48,666 bases of DNA from DASTBU01 sp035711845 (GTDB taxonomy: Bacteria; Acidobacteriota; Vicinamibacteria; Vicinamibacterales; 2-12-FULL-66-21). The stretch spans positions 1 to 48,666 of the forward strand of contig DASTBU010000171.1 of assembly GCA_035711845.1 (NCBI GenBank). The letters are read 5' to 3'. The position numbers were made by a program, and so were the translations under genes. Of the stretch, positions 1 through 9,197 are shown one piece after another (position 1 is the stretch's first letter; the number at the start of each line of letters is the position of its first letter). Below the pieces are notes generated by a model. That model saw only the letters and a program-made list of their open reading frames with translations, was not told where the DNA came from and ran no database searches.

Positions 1-1
1 G

Positions 2-826
2 CTGATGCTCAGCGTGCTGACGTTGCTCGGCGTGTGGGCCGCCTACGGGCTGCGAGACGTGATCCGCCGCCGCGCGTGGCGGCCCGCGCATGGCGCCGAG
101 CAGCTGTACACAGGCGCGCTCGCGGCGCTTAACGCGATCAGCCGCACGATCGCCCCTGCGCTGCACAGTGCGCCGCTGCGATCGTACGTGATGGTGATCG
201 TGGTCGCCACCATGGTGGTAGGGGGCGCCGCCCTGCTGACCGCCTCTGGTGGTCGTGCGTTGGGTCCGGCGATGAACGTGCTCGTGCACGAGATGCTGAT
301 CGTCCTGCTCGTGATTGCCGGCGCGCTCGCGGCCACACTCGCCAAATCCACCATGGCGGCGGTGCTGTCGCTCGGCGCGGTCGGCTATGGCGTGGCTGTC
401 ACGTTCGTCGTGCTCGGCGCGCCGGATCTCGCGATGACGCAGTTCTCCGTCGAGACGCTGACCGTCCTGATCTACGTGCTCGTGTTCAGGCATTTCAGGG
501 ATCTCGGGGCGCTCTCGCCGCGGCTCGTCCGCTGCCGTGACGCCGGCATCGCCATCGGGATCGGGACGTTCATCAGCGCGCTGGTGCTCTCGGTCGCCCG
601 ATCGGAAACGGCTCCGCGCCTGCGGGAGTACTTCGTGGAGCACGGTCCCACGCTCGGGCACGGTCGCAACATCGTCAACGTGATCCTGGTCGACTTCCGG
701 GCGTTCGACACCATGGGCGAGATCACGGTGCTGGCGACGGCGGCCATCGGTGTCTCGGCGCTGCTCCGGCTGGCCTCCGTCGAGAAGTCCGAATCCGGTT
801 CAACCAGGCCCGAGACCCGGCGATGA
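2..826 (+). CDS. mrpA: Mrp Na+/H+ antiporter subunit A, C-terminal part (5' end outside window)
   Basis: This is the last 275 codons of MrpA, the large membrane subunit of the Mrp cation/proton antiporter. The frame is open to the left edge, so the gene is partial and the NuoL-like N-terminal part lies upstream. What remains is a chain of hydrophobic helices: one near residues 1-17, one near 60-80, then the conserved segment containing GAPDLAMTQFSVETLTVL, which is typical of the MrpA C-terminal (DUF4040) region. A MrpB-like tail follows, with NIVNVILVDFRAFDTMGEI, a signature of the Mrp A/B junction. The stop overlaps the next start as ATGA at 823-826, implying translational coupling to mrpB. 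The order A-B-C-D-E-F-G downstream fixes the identification. Confidence 0.93.
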   Translation: MMLSVLTLLGVWAAYGLRDVIRRRAWRPAHGAEQLYTGALAALNAISRTIAPALHSAPLRSYVMVIVVATMVVGGAALLTASGGRALGPAMNVLVHEMLIVLLVIAGALAATLAKSTMAAVLSLGAVGYGVAVTFVVLGAPDLAMTQFSVETLTVLIYVLVFRHFRDLGALSPRLVRCRDAGIAIGIGTFISALVLSVARSETAPRLREYFVEHGPTLGHGRNIVNVILVDFRAFDTMGEITVLATAAIGVSALLRLASVEKSESGSTRPETRR

Positions 827-1221
827 CGTCGCAGATCTTCCGGGCCGCCGCTCGCATCCTGATGCCGCTGCTCCTGCTCTTTTCGATCTTCCTGCTGGTG
901 CGCGGTCACAACCAGCCGGGGGGCGGGTTTGTCGGCGGCCTCGTGGCCTCGGCGGCATTCGCGCTGTATTCGATCGCCTACGGCGTGGAGCGTGCGCGGC
1001 GTGCACTGCTGGTCGAACCGCTCACGTTGCTCGGCGCGGGGCTGCTCATCGCGCTGGTGAGCGGTCTCCCGGCGGCGCTCCGGGGTCAACCGTTCCTGAC
1101 GGCCCAGTGGATGTTGCAGCCAGTCGTCATCGGTACGCCCCTGGTGTTCGACGTCGGCGTGTTTCTCGTGGTGACCGGAGTGGTGCTGATGATGGTCTTC
1201 ACCCTGGCCGAGGAGCCCTGA
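823..1221 (+). CDS. mrpB: Mrp Na+/H+ antiporter subunit B
   Basis: This 132-residue membrane protein is the small MrpB subunit. About four hydrophobic helices are visible. The family motif RGHNQPGGGFVGGLV lies near residues 26-40 and is the clearest signature of MrpB/MnhB. Length matches the usual 130-145 residues. The ATG overlaps the mrpA stop by four bases, and the TGA at 1219-1221 directly abuts the GTG start of mrpC, so the three subunits are almost certainly translated from one message. MrpB is needed for assembly of the whole antiporter and has no known catalytic role alone. Confidence 0.94.
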   Translation: MTSQIFRAAARILMPLLLLFSIFLLVRGHNQPGGGFVGGLVASAAFALYSIAYGVERARRALLVEPLTLLGAGLLIALVSGLPAALRGQPFLTAQWMLQPVVIGTPLVFDVGVFLVVTGVVLMMVFTLAEEP

Positions 1222-1566
1222 GTGGAAGTGCTTCTGGCTCTCGCGTCGGGAGTGCTCTATGCGGCCGGCATCTACCTGATGCTGCGGCGTCGTCTGGCGC
1301 AACTCATCGTCGGCCTCGGCTTGCTGTCGAACGGCACGAACCTGCTCATCTTCACCGCCGGAGGGCTCACGCGCGCCAGGCCGCCGGTGCTGCCCGAAGG
1401 GACGGATCGCCTCGTTCCGCCGTACGCCGACCCGGTCCCACAGGCGCTCGTCCTCACCGCAATCGTCATCGGGTTCGGGCTGCTCGCCTTTTCCCTTGTG
1501 CTCGCCCACCGCGTCCACGCCACGTTGGGCACCGACGACGTGGACGAGGTCGGGAGGGAACGGTGA
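1222..1566 (+). CDS. mrpC: Mrp Na+/H+ antiporter subunit C (NuoK-like)
   Basis: This 114-residue NuoK-like subunit has three transmembrane helices, near residues 5-20, 25-50 and 70-95. The segment LIVGLGLLSNGTNLLIF in the second helix is typical of MrpC/MnhC. The start is GTG at 1222, directly after the mrpB stop; no better ATG is present in frame. The stop TGA overlaps the mrpD GTG at 1563-1566. Length agrees with the family (about 110-115). Confidence 0.93.
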   Translation: MEVLLALASGVLYAAGIYLMLRRRLAQLIVGLGLLSNGTNLLIFTAGGLTRARPPVLPEGTDRLVPPYADPVPQALVLTAIVIGFGLLAFSLVLAHRVHATLGTDDVDEVGRER

Positions 1567-3044
1567 AGGCGCTGGTCCTCCCGATCCTGGTGCCGCTCGG
1601 CACCGCCGCCATCCTGATGCTGGCGCCGAAGCGTCCGCTGCTGCAGCGGTGGATCGCCCTGGCCGGGTCGGTCGTGCTGTTGGGCTGCGCCGTCGCGCTG
1701 TTCCGGCGCGTGGAGGCCGAGGGCATCCAGGCGTTGCAGATGGGCGGATGGCCCGCGCCGTTCGGCATCACCCTGGTCGCCGATCTGCTCGCCGCCATGC
1801 TGGTGGTGGCCGTCGGCCTCGTCGGCGTGGCGGTCACGTCCGCCGCATTCGCCGGGGTGGATCCGCGGCGCGAAGCCTTCGGCTACCATCCGCTGATCCA
1901 GATCATGTTGATGGGGGTGGCCGGCGCGTTCCTGACCGGCGACCTCTTCAACCTGTACGTCTCGTTCGAGGTCATGCTCGTGGCGTCCTTCGTGCTGATG
2001 GCCATGCACCGCACCAGCGCGCAGGTGGAAGCGGCGTTCAAGTACGTCACGATCAACCTCATCGCGTCGTCGATCTTCCTGACGGCGCTCGGGCTGCTCT
2101 ACGGAGCGGCCGGGACGCTGAACATGGCCGACCTGGCGACCGTCTGGCCGGCGATGCGCACGCCGGGCATCGACATCGTGCTCGCGGTCCTGTTCCTGAT
2201 CGCGTTCGGCATCAAGGCCGGCCTGTTCCCGCTGTTCTTCTGGCTGCCAGCGTCGTATCACACGCCCCCCGCGGCGATCGGCGCGGCGTTCGCCGGACTG
2301 CTGACGAAGGTCGGCGTCTACGCGCTGATGCGCGTGTTCACCCTGCTGTTGCAGGGCGCGCCGCCGGCGCTGTTCTCCCTGCTGCTGGGCATGTCGGCGG
2401 CCACCATGGTGATCGGGCTCGTTGCCGCCATGAACGAGCGCGATTTCCGCCGAGTCCTCTCCTTCAATCTCGTCGGGCACATCGGCTACACGACGGCGGG
2501 CCTCAGTCTCCTGACACCGGCCGCGCTTGCCGGCGCCATCTTCTACCTCCTGCATCACATCGTCGTCATCACGAACCTGTTCCTGGTGAGCGGCGTGCTG
2601 CTGCGCCTGCGCCGGACGACCGACATGGCGGCGCTCGGCGGGCTGTACCGCCATCAACCCGTCTTCGCCGTCCTCGCGATGGTGCCCCTCTTCTCGCTGG
2701 CCGGCGTGCCGCCGCTGTCCGGCTTCCTCGGCAAGCTGGCGATCCTCGAAGGCACGTTCGAGGCTGAGGCGTATTGGGTCGGGGGTCTGGTGCTCGTCGT
2801 TGGACTTCTGACGCTGCTGTCGATGGCGCGCGTGTGGGCGGAGGCCTTCTGGAGGCCGTCGGCGGGAGCGCACGACATGGCGGCGCCTGGCCGGCCGCTC
2901 CTGCTCACCATCTCGATCCTCAGCCTCGTGACGCTGGGGATGACAATCGGGGCCGAGCCGCTGTTCGAGCTGGCGGCGCGCGGGGCGCATCAGCTCCTGC
3001 AGCGCGACGACTACATCCGGGCCGTGCTCGGGGGCACGCCGTAA
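1563..3044 (+). CDS. mrpD: Mrp Na+/H+ antiporter subunit D (NuoN/NuoL-like proton channel)
   Basis: This 493-residue polytopic protein belongs to the proton-conducting membrane transporter family that includes NuoL, NuoM and NuoN. Motifs include DLFNLYVSFEVMLVASF near residues 128-144 (conserved Glu in the fifth helix), KAGLFPLFFWLPASYHTPP near 219-237 (family lysine and HTPP loop), and RVLSFNLVGHIGYTTAG further on. The frame is open well upstream, to about 750, but that extension is only a shadow of mrpA-C. GTG at 1563, overlapping the mrpC stop, gives the expected length and N-terminus (VKALVLPILVPLG). It is one of the two ion-translocating subunits of the complex. Confidence 0.94.
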   Translation: MKALVLPILVPLGTAAILMLAPKRPLLQRWIALAGSVVLLGCAVALFRRVEAEGIQALQMGGWPAPFGITLVADLLAAMLVVAVGLVGVAVTSAAFAGVDPRREAFGYHPLIQIMLMGVAGAFLTGDLFNLYVSFEVMLVASFVLMAMHRTSAQVEAAFKYVTINLIASSIFLTALGLLYGAAGTLNMADLATVWPAMRTPGIDIVLAVLFLIAFGIKAGLFPLFFWLPASYHTPPAAIGAAFAGLLTKVGVYALMRVFTLLLQGAPPALFSLLLGMSAATMVIGLVAAMNERDFRRVLSFNLVGHIGYTTAGLSLLTPAALAGAIFYLLHHIVVITNLFLVSGVLLRLRRTTDMAALGGLYRHQPVFAVLAMVPLFSLAGVPPLSGFLGKLAILEGTFEAEAYWVGGLVLVVGLLTLLSMARVWAEAFWRPSAGAHDMAAPGRPLLLTISILSLVTLGMTIGAEPLFELAARGAHQLLQRDDYIRAVLGGTP

Positions 3045-3045
3045 A

Positions 3046-3528
3046 ATGCTGCTTGGAAGCATCCTGCTCGCGCTCGCATGGACGGCGTTGCAGGGCGAAT
3101 TCTCGCTCGCCAACCTGCTCGTCGGATACGCCTTCGGCTACGTCATTCTGGCGCTGCTCGGGAAGGGTGGCGTGATGCCGTCGAGTTTCGCGTCGCGGGT
3201 GGCGCGCGCCGTCGGCCTCGCGGCGTTCTTCGCCTGGGAGCTCGTGCTGGCCAACGTGCGGGTGGCGCTCGACGTCCTGCGGCCGCGGACCGGCATCCGG
3301 CCTGCCGTGGTGGCGATCCCGCTCGACGTGACGAGCGACGAGGAAATCCTGCTGCTCTCGATGCTCATCAACATCACCCCGGGCAGCGTCACGATCGACC
3401 TCTCGGACGATCGTCGTACGCTCTACGTCCATGTGATGCACATGAAGAGCGCGGAGGCGAGCCGGCACGACATCAAGGACGGCTTCGAACGCCGAATCAG
3501 GTTGCTGTTCGAGCAGCCGCGCGGCTGA
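3046..3528 (+). CDS. mrpE: Mrp Na+/H+ antiporter subunit E
   Basis: This 160-residue subunit has two or three N-terminal hydrophobic segments (residues 1-45 and 60-80) and a cytoplasmic C-terminal domain. The family signature is NITPGSVTIDLSDDRRTLYVH near residues 108-128, matching the MrpE/MnhE pattern of Thr-Pro-Gly-Ser followed by Asp and His. The ATG lies one base after the mrpD stop. It is an accessory subunit that stabilises the antiporter complex. Confidence 0.93.
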   Translation: MLLGSILLALAWTALQGEFSLANLLVGYAFGYVILALLGKGGVMPSSFASRVARAVGLAAFFAWELVLANVRVALDVLRPRTGIRPAVVAIPLDVTSDEEILLLSMLINITPGSVTIDLSDDRRTLYVHVMHMKSAEASRHDIKDGFERRIRLLFEQPRG

Positions 3529-3544
3529 AACGGGACGGAGGGAC

Positions 3545-3811
3545 ATGATCGAGATCGTTACGCAGTTCGTGCTCGCGACGCTCGGTGTCGCCCTGCTGCT
3601 GGCGATGGTGCGCCTGGTCAGGGGGCCGACGTTGCCGGACCGCGTGGTCGCCATGGATCTGATCGGCGTGCTCGTGGTGGGCTTGATCGTGATGCTCGCC
3701 GCGGCGACCGGCGTCAGGACGACCCTCGACGCGGCCATCGTGATCGCGCTCATCGGCTTCGTGGGCACCGTCGCGTATGCGACGTACGTCGAGCGAGGGC
3801 ATCGGGAATGA
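3545..3811 (+). CDS. mrpF: Mrp Na+/H+ antiporter subunit F
   Basis: This 88-residue protein has three transmembrane helices. The motif RLVRGPTLPDRVVAMDLIG near residues 22-40 is the hallmark of MrpF/MnhF (Arg-Gly-Pro...Pro-Asp-Arg-Val-Val-Ala-Asp). A GGAGGGAC Shine-Dalgarno-like stretch lies just before the ATG. The stop overlaps the start of mrpG as ATGA at 3808-3811. Confidence 0.93.
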   Translation: MIEIVTQFVLATLGVALLLAMVRLVRGPTLPDRVVAMDLIGVLVVGLIVMLAAATGVRTTLDAAIVIALIGFVGTVAYATYVERGHRE

Positions 3812-4167
3812 CCGACATCTTGACGGTGGTGAGCTGGGTGGCCGGGGCGGCGTTCGCGCTGCTCGCGGCGCTCGGCGTGCTCCGCATGCCGGACGTGTTC
3901 ACGCGCATGCAGGCGTCCACGAAGGCCTCGACGCTCGGCCTCGGGTGTCTGCTCATCGGCGTCGCCCTGCAACTGGGCGACTTTGCGTCGGTCATCCGCG
4001 TCGTGAGCATCATCGCGTTCGTCCTGCTCACGACCCCGGTCGCGGCGCACGTCATCGCGCGCGCGTCGTATCGGGCGGATGTGCCCCTCTGGGATGGGAC
4101 GGTGCTCGACGAGCGCCGCCGTGACTCGGATCGCGTGGCGCAGGAAGGGCAACGCGAGCCAGACTGA
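3808..4167 (+). CDS. mrpG: Mrp Na+/H+ antiporter subunit G
   Basis: This 119-residue protein has three predicted transmembrane helices. The segment LGVLRMPDVFTRMQASTKASTLG near residues 21-43 carries the family core LRxPDxxxRxHAxxKaxTLG. Helix three contains the typical TTPVAAHVIARASYR. It completes the seven-gene Mrp set and is the last gene of the operon. No hairpin with a T-run was found after the stop. Confidence 0.92.
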   Translation: MTDILTVVSWVAGAAFALLAALGVLRMPDVFTRMQASTKASTLGLGCLLIGVALQLGDFASVIRVVSIIAFVLLTTPVAAHVIARASYRADVPLWDGTVLDERRRDSDRVAQEGQREPD

Positions 4168-4797
4168 TCCGGCTGGCCGATGGGTGGTCCTGTTTCCTGT
4201 CGTCAAACGAAAGGGCCGCGAACATCCGTTCTACCGGAGCGGCTTCATCCAGGCGGGAGCGTGGGCCAATCGCGCCGGCCGACGGTACCTGACCTCTCCA
4301 CCCACCTTCGTTGCAGCGGATTCGCCTCGAGTCCGCGCGTTCGCGAATTCCCGTCCAGTCAGACTTCCTGCCTTGCGTCCCCTCACCGGGGCGACTCGCT
4401 GAAATGATCTCCCGTCTCTTGTCTCATCTGGATGGTTCCCGTTTGGACTGGCCTGAAGGAGATGCTCGTCGGCGAGATGACGGGCGAGCTGCGCGCGGTT
4501 CGTTATCAGGCGATTGCCAGGGCCAATTCAACGCGGGCGTGAGGTGAAACGACCGCTGATCACAAAAGACTGTCGTAGGGGGAAGGAGCTGACCGGGGAC
4601 CGAGAAGGGGCGTTACGTTAACCGCGAAACGGTGCTAATGTTTCCCACCGTCCCGCCGAAGCTCCACGCGATTGTGCGCGAGCGGAGGCGGATGGAACGA
4701 GGGTCCACTTTCGCCAAGGTTCCATGCGTGTCCCATCGGTCTCTGCGCTCTTGGCGCTCTCTTCGTCCGGCATCTCATCGTCCAAACGAGGTGATCC
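4168..4797. other. 630-bp stretch without a recognisable gene
   Basis: Between mrpG and the metalloprotease no ORF has convincing family features. A 36-codon ORF at 4432-4542 (plus strand) is protein-like in composition but matches nothing I recognise and lacks a clear ribosome site. The right half contains the candidate promoter listed separately. No terminator hairpin with a T-run was seen after mrpG. Confidence 0.5.
4613..4641 (+). promoter_or_regulatory. Candidate sigma-70 promoter of the M4 protease gene
   Basis: TTACGT at 4613-4618 and TAATGT at 4636-4641 are separated by exactly 17 bases. A TG dinucleotide one base before the -10 element gives an extended -10 form (TGCTAATGT). It lies about 155 bases upstream of the ATG at 4798, leaving a long leader. 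Only sequence resemblance supports it. Confidence 0.35.
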
Positions 4798-7700
4798 ATG
4801 ACACCGACTTCCCGCGTCACCCCGCTCGTCTTTCTGACAGTGTTCGCGAGCGCGCCGTTCGTGTTCGCGCAGTCGCCGACCGGCACCCAGGCGCGTGAAG
4901 AGGCGCTGCGACGGTTACGGGCCGCACATGGGAGTGCCGTGCAGGTCTCCGAGCACAAGGCGACCGGCGCCGCGCGATTCATCCGGGTCCTGCCTGGAAG
5001 CGCCCGTGGACTCGGCTCCGGGCCGGCGACCACGGCGCGCGAAAAAGAGCAGCAGTCGACGGCGTTCTTCCGGGCGTACGGTGCGCTGGTAGGAATCAGC
5101 GATCCGCTCTCGCTTCGCCTCGCCTCGTCCATGATCGACGCGCTCGGTGAAACACACCTGACGTGGCAACAATTCCACGGCGCCGTTCCAGTCTTCGCCG
5201 GCACCATCAAGACTCACTTTGACCGATCGCATCAGCTCAAGGCGGTGACTGGCACCGCGATACCCGACATCCTCGCGGATACGACGCCGTCCTGGACGGG
5301 CGAACGCGCGGCAGTGGTGGGGCGGGCCGCGGTGATCGCCGACCGCGGTGACTCGGACGCGCTGCGGATCGGGCGGACGGAGCTCTACGTCTACCGCGAA
5401 GGACTGGCGCAAGGCGTCCCCGGCGTGAACCATCTGGCGTGGGAAATCGAGGTCACCGACGGAGCGGGGATACGCGACCTGGTGTACGTCGGCGCGCACA
5501 GCGGCAAGGTGATCAACAAGGTGACGGCCGTGCACGACGAGATGTACCGTCGAGCCTACGACGGCCACAATCTGCCCTTCGTCCCCCAGAACTACCCGCA
5601 GGGGGCCTACTGGCTCGAAGGCCAGCGGTTCCCGACGGGGTCGCAGGAGGCGGACAACATGCTCGTCTCGTCCAAAGAGACGTACGACTTGTTCAAGGAG
5701 ACATTCGGCCGCGACTCGTTCGACGGAAACGGCGCGATCATGGACGCGATCTTCAATCGTGGCTACAGCTGCCCGAACGCGTCCTGGGATGGTTTCCTTA
5801 TTTCGTTCTGTCCGGGGACGACAGCCGATGACGTAACGACGCACGAGTGGGGCCACGCGTACACCGAGTACACGCACAATCTGATCTACGAGTGGCAACC
5901 CGGGGCGCTCAACGAGGCGTACTCGGACATCTGGGGCGAGGTGATCGATCAGATCAACACCCGCGGCCTCGACCAGCCGGCGCCGCACCGCACAGCGGGA
6001 TCCTGTTCTTCGTTTTCCCCTCCTGTCGGACAACTGCGCGTGGACGCACCGGCGGCAATCGCCGGCGAATACTTCGGGCAGGCGGCCCTGTTCGGACCGC
6101 CGCTGGCGAGCCCGGTCACGGGGGAGGTTGTCGCCGCGCTCGACGCACCCGATGCCAGCGAATCCGCGGCATCGACGCTGGACGGTTGCACGGCGCTGAC
6201 CAACGCGGCGGCCGTGAGCGGCAAGATCGCATTGATAAACAGGGGGACTTGTGATTTTTCACTGAAGGTCTACAACGCCCAGCAGGCTGGCGCCGCGGCC
6301 GTCATCATTGCGAACAATGTCGCCACAGGTCTTCCCGGGATGGGTCCAGGGCTGAACGCCGCGCTCGTGACCATCCCTTCCATTGGCGTCCAGCAGTCGA
6401 CGGGGAACTTGATTCGCGAGCAACTGACGGCGTCCGTCATCGTGAATGCCACGCTTCACGCGAAGCCAGGCAGCGATGTCAGCTATAAGTGGCTGATGGG
6501 TGAAGACGCAGAGGCCTTCAACGGGGCGCTGCGCGACATGTGGAATCCGACCTGCTATTCACACCCCGGAAAAGTCAGTGACACCGCGTTCTACCTGTGC
6601 AGCGCCTTTGACGGCGGCGGCGTGCACATCAACTCCGGCGTGCCAAACCACGGGTTCGCGTTGCTGGTGGATGGCGGCACCTACAACGCGCAAACGGTGG
6701 CGCCAATCGGCCTCACGAAGGCGGCCCATGTCTATTACCGCGCGCAGAGCGTGTATCAGGTGCACGACAGCGATTTCGCGGATCATGCGGATGCACTGGA
6801 GGCGTCATGCGCCGATCTGATCGGGCAGCCGCTCACCGCGCTCCCCGGCGGATCTGCGAGCGAGCAGATTACTGCCGCGGATTGCTCCGAGGTAGCCGCC
6901 ATGATCGACGCCGTGGAGCTGCGGACTCCTCCGACGTTCTGCAACTTCCCGACCCTGCTCGATCCACGGACAGCGGCGACTTGCAGCGCGACCACGACCA
7001 CCGGGATCACGATGCCCATCGTCTCGTTCACCTTCGAGGTGGACCCCACGTCCACCTGGATCGCGACGCGATCGGCCACGGCGGCCGGTTTCACGCCGCG
7101 CGACTGGACATGGGTGAACGAGCTGCCGATCGGCGGGACCGGCTCCGGCTTCTTCGCGCCGGATCCGAACATCGGGTCGTGCGAGTCGCAGAACGAAGCC
7201 GGCGTGCTGGAGCTGACCAGCCCAGACATCGTCCTGCCCGCGACGGCGGATTTCGCGCGCGCGACATTCGAGCACTGGGTGGCGACCGAGCCGGGATTCG
7301 ACGGCGGAAATCTGTCGATCAGCGTAAACGGAGGCGCCTTCCAGCTCGTCCCGCCTTCCCAGTTCTCGTTCAACAGCTACAACGCGCTGCTGTTTTCGGC
7401 TGACGGCAACACGAACCCGCTGGCGGGTCAGCCCGCGTGGACCGGCACGAACGCGGGTACGGTGACTGGCGGATCTTGGGGCCGGTCGCACGTGGATCTG
7501 GGGAACTTCGCGACGGCGGGCGACACGATTCGACTCCGCTGGAATTTCGGCACCGATGGCTGCGTGGGCAGAACTGGCTGGTATCTGGACAACGTGAACG
7601 TGTTCAGCTGCACGCCGAAGGTGCCGTCGATCTCGGTCGCGGACGTGCAGATCACCGAGGGTGACGCTGGCGAGAAACAGATGACCTTCACCGTGCTCCT

Positions 7701-8067
7701 GTCGACGCCGACGATGGTCCCTGTGTCAGTAAGGTACGAGTTGGTGGATGGCACCGCGCGGCACGGCAACGACTTCGACCGTGCCGAGGGGACCCTCGTC
7801 ATCCCGGCTTCGACTGCAACGTCGCTGGTTGGCGGTGTCCTTGTGTCCGTCACCATCAAAGGGGACATCGTGCCCGAAGGCAACGAGACGTTTTTCTTTC
7901 GGCTGAGTGGAGCAGTCAACGCGACGATTACCGATGGCGAGGCGATCGGCACAATCGTCGATGACGACGCCCCCACGGAGGCCTCAGCAGCAGTGGTCTC
8001 AGGGTCGACGGCGCGCCCTCTGCACGAACGCGCGCCTTTCATCGCACATGGCCGCCGTCTGCAATAG
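4798..8067 (+). CDS. Secreted M4 (thermolysin-like) metalloprotease with PA insert and Calx-beta domain
   Basis: This 1089-residue exported zinc protease starts with a signal peptide (about 1-24, ending VFAQS). A fungalysin/thermolysin propeptide (FTP/PepSY-like) region follows at about 50-250. The active site is HEWGH at 349-353 with the third zinc ligand in NEAYSD (Glu373), twenty residues after His353 as in thermolysin. A protease-associated (PA) domain at about 420-565 is inserted before the second half of the peptidase fold, where GGVHINSGVPNHGF carries the catalytic His610. A jelly-roll-like region spans about 730-940 and a Calx-beta domain about 945-1060 (ITEGDAGEKQMTF; DGTARHGNDF). 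GAGGTG just upstream supports the ATG. The C-terminal tail after Calx-beta is unusual and overlaps the next gene by 20 bases. It probably degrades extracellular protein; the substrate is unknown. Confidence 0.9.
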   Translation: MTPTSRVTPLVFLTVFASAPFVFAQSPTGTQAREEALRRLRAAHGSAVQVSEHKATGAARFIRVLPGSARGLGSGPATTAREKEQQSTAFFRAYGALVGISDPLSLRLASSMIDALGETHLTWQQFHGAVPVFAGTIKTHFDRSHQLKAVTGTAIPDILADTTPSWTGERAAVVGRAAVIADRGDSDALRIGRTELYVYREGLAQGVPGVNHLAWEIEVTDGAGIRDLVYVGAHSGKVINKVTAVHDEMYRRAYDGHNLPFVPQNYPQGAYWLEGQRFPTGSQEADNMLVSSKETYDLFKETFGRDSFDGNGAIMDAIFNRGYSCPNASWDGFLISFCPGTTADDVTTHEWGHAYTEYTHNLIYEWQPGALNEAYSDIWGEVIDQINTRGLDQPAPHRTAGSCSSFSPPVGQLRVDAPAAIAGEYFGQAALFGPPLASPVTGEVVAALDAPDASESAASTLDGCTALTNAAAVSGKIALINRGTCDFSLKVYNAQQAGAAAVIIANNVATGLPGMGPGLNAALVTIPSIGVQQSTGNLIREQLTASVIVNATLHAKPGSDVSYKWLMGEDAEAFNGALRDMWNPTCYSHPGKVSDTAFYLCSAFDGGGVHINSGVPNHGFALLVDGGTYNAQTVAPIGLTKAAHVYYRAQSVYQVHDSDFADHADALEASCADLIGQPLTALPGGSASEQITAADCSEVAAMIDAVELRTPPTFCNFPTLLDPRTAATCSATTTTGITMPIVSFTFEVDPTSTWIATRSATAAGFTPRDWTWVNELPIGGTGSGFFAPDPNIGSCESQNEAGVLELTSPDIVLPATADFARATFEHWVATEPGFDGGNLSISVNGGAFQLVPPSQFSFNSYNALLFSADGNTNPLAGQPAWTGTNAGTVTGGSWGRSHVDLGNFATAGDTIRLRWNFGTDGCVGRTGWYLDNVNVFSCTPKVPSISVADVQITEGDAGEKQMTFTVLLSTPTMVPVSVRYELVDGTARHGNDFDRAEGTLVIPASTATSLVGGVLVSVTIKGDIVPEGNETFFFRLSGAVNATITDGEAIGTIVDDDAPTEASAAVVSGSTARPLHERAPFIAHGRRLQ

Positions 8068-8590
8068 CTCGCGTGTCGGTTGCGCCGTGCTGGCACTTGT
8101 CGTCAGCCTTGCGCCGGCGCCTGGCGTCGCCCTGCCGCGCGGTGCTGCATCGGCCGCGGCGCAACCCTCCCAGGCCCCGGCGCCAGTCGCGGCAGTGCTC
8201 TCCAGTTCGGAGATTTCCGTCGTCGAGAGCGGCGGCATCGCGGGCCGTGTCCATTCGGTGCGGCTCGTCGCGGCAAACGGGCGCGTCGGCGTGGAGTATC
8301 GCGCGCGCGAAGCGCCCGCGACCGCCCGGCCCTTCACAGGCACGCTGGACCAGGAGCGGTACGTCGCGCTCTGGCGCCAGCTCGAAGAGTCGAGCGTCTG
8401 GAGCACCAGATCGCCCGCGCGGACTCGCGGTGCCGATCTCGTGCAAGTGGAACTGCGGGTCCGTCTTGGCGAGACCGTTCACCTGGTGCGGTGGGATGAG
8501 GCCAGCCAGCAGTCGCCCGGAATTCGAGACCTCCCGGAAACGGCCCGGCGCGCGCTGGCCGCTGGACGAGAGTCAGCCTTCACGCGGTGA
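8048..8590 (+). CDS. Secreted hypothetical protein
   Basis: This 180-residue protein has an N-terminal signal peptide (about 1-38, with a hydrophobic core VGCAVLALVVSLA) and then a compact domain of about 125 residues. The domain has a pattern of short strands (SEISVVESGGIAG, HSVRLVAANGRVGVEYR) ending in DLVQVELRVRLGETVHLVRWDE. The ATG at 8048 lies inside the end of the protease gene in another frame; the open frame upstream of it is only a shadow of that gene. Overlap suggests co-expression with the protease. I do not recognise the family; an accessory or inhibitor role would be a guess. Confidence 0.6.
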   Translation: MAAVCNSSRVGCAVLALVVSLAPAPGVALPRGAASAAAQPSQAPAPVAAVLSSSEISVVESGGIAGRVHSVRLVAANGRVGVEYRAREAPATARPFTGTLDQERYVALWRQLEESSVWSTRSPARTRGADLVQVELRVRLGETVHLVRWDEASQQSPGIRDLPETARRALAAGRESAFTR

Positions 8591-9197
8591 AACGTCGACT
8601 CTCTTGCTGTTCGAGGATTTCACCGATCTTGCGAGCCGCACAGCTTGCCAATGACCGCGAGACCAACTGTGCATCGAACGTTCAGAAGCCTTCTCGTGAG
8701 CTCTGACGCGAGGCGCTCAACACGTCGTCGATACGATTGCCGTTCGAGTTGCACAAGATCTGCGGACGTTGACCGCGTATACCCGCTGCCGCTGCCGGGC
8801 CGGGTATCAACGCGTTCGAAACACAACGTCCTCTGAGGACATGGCGACGGATCAAGAAACGACTCGACATGGTCACGACTGGGCCGACGACGGCAACCGC
8901 AACTTTCTGCTGATCAGCAGCGGCATGGTCTCGACGGCATGGCTCGTGCCAAATCAACCGGGGCCGACCTGCCATCGCGGATCGGCGCGAACCCAACCGC
9001 GGAGCTCCTCATCCGGCTCGGCGGACACAAGGTGCTGACCGCCGACTTTTTCACCGAGCCCTTCCCGGGACCGGATTCCTCCAGTGTCGTGTACTCGAAG
9101 GTCGAGAACCGATCCAAATTGTTCCAACTGGCCCTGCCCGAATGAGAGCGTTGCGTCCATGCTCGGAGCGATGCTGCTGAGTCGTTGGCCGGCAATT
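8591..9197. other. About 600-bp region without a recognisable gene
   Basis: Short ORFs exist on both strands (for example 8939-9145 plus, 8682-8996 minus), but none has a ribosome site, a known motif or a convincing start. Local composition is less GC-skewed by codon position than in the flanking genes. It may hold a decayed gene, but no family could be named. Confidence 0.45.

Noticed and set aside
1272..3113. 613-codon open frame on the minus strand across mrpC-mrpD
   Set aside because: The opposite strand encodes clear Mrp subunits; the frame has Arg/Gln/His-rich low-complexity composition and no family motif.
4432..4542. 36-codon ORF after the Mrp operon
   Set aside because: It has no ribosome site and no recognised motif; it could be chance or a gene remnant.
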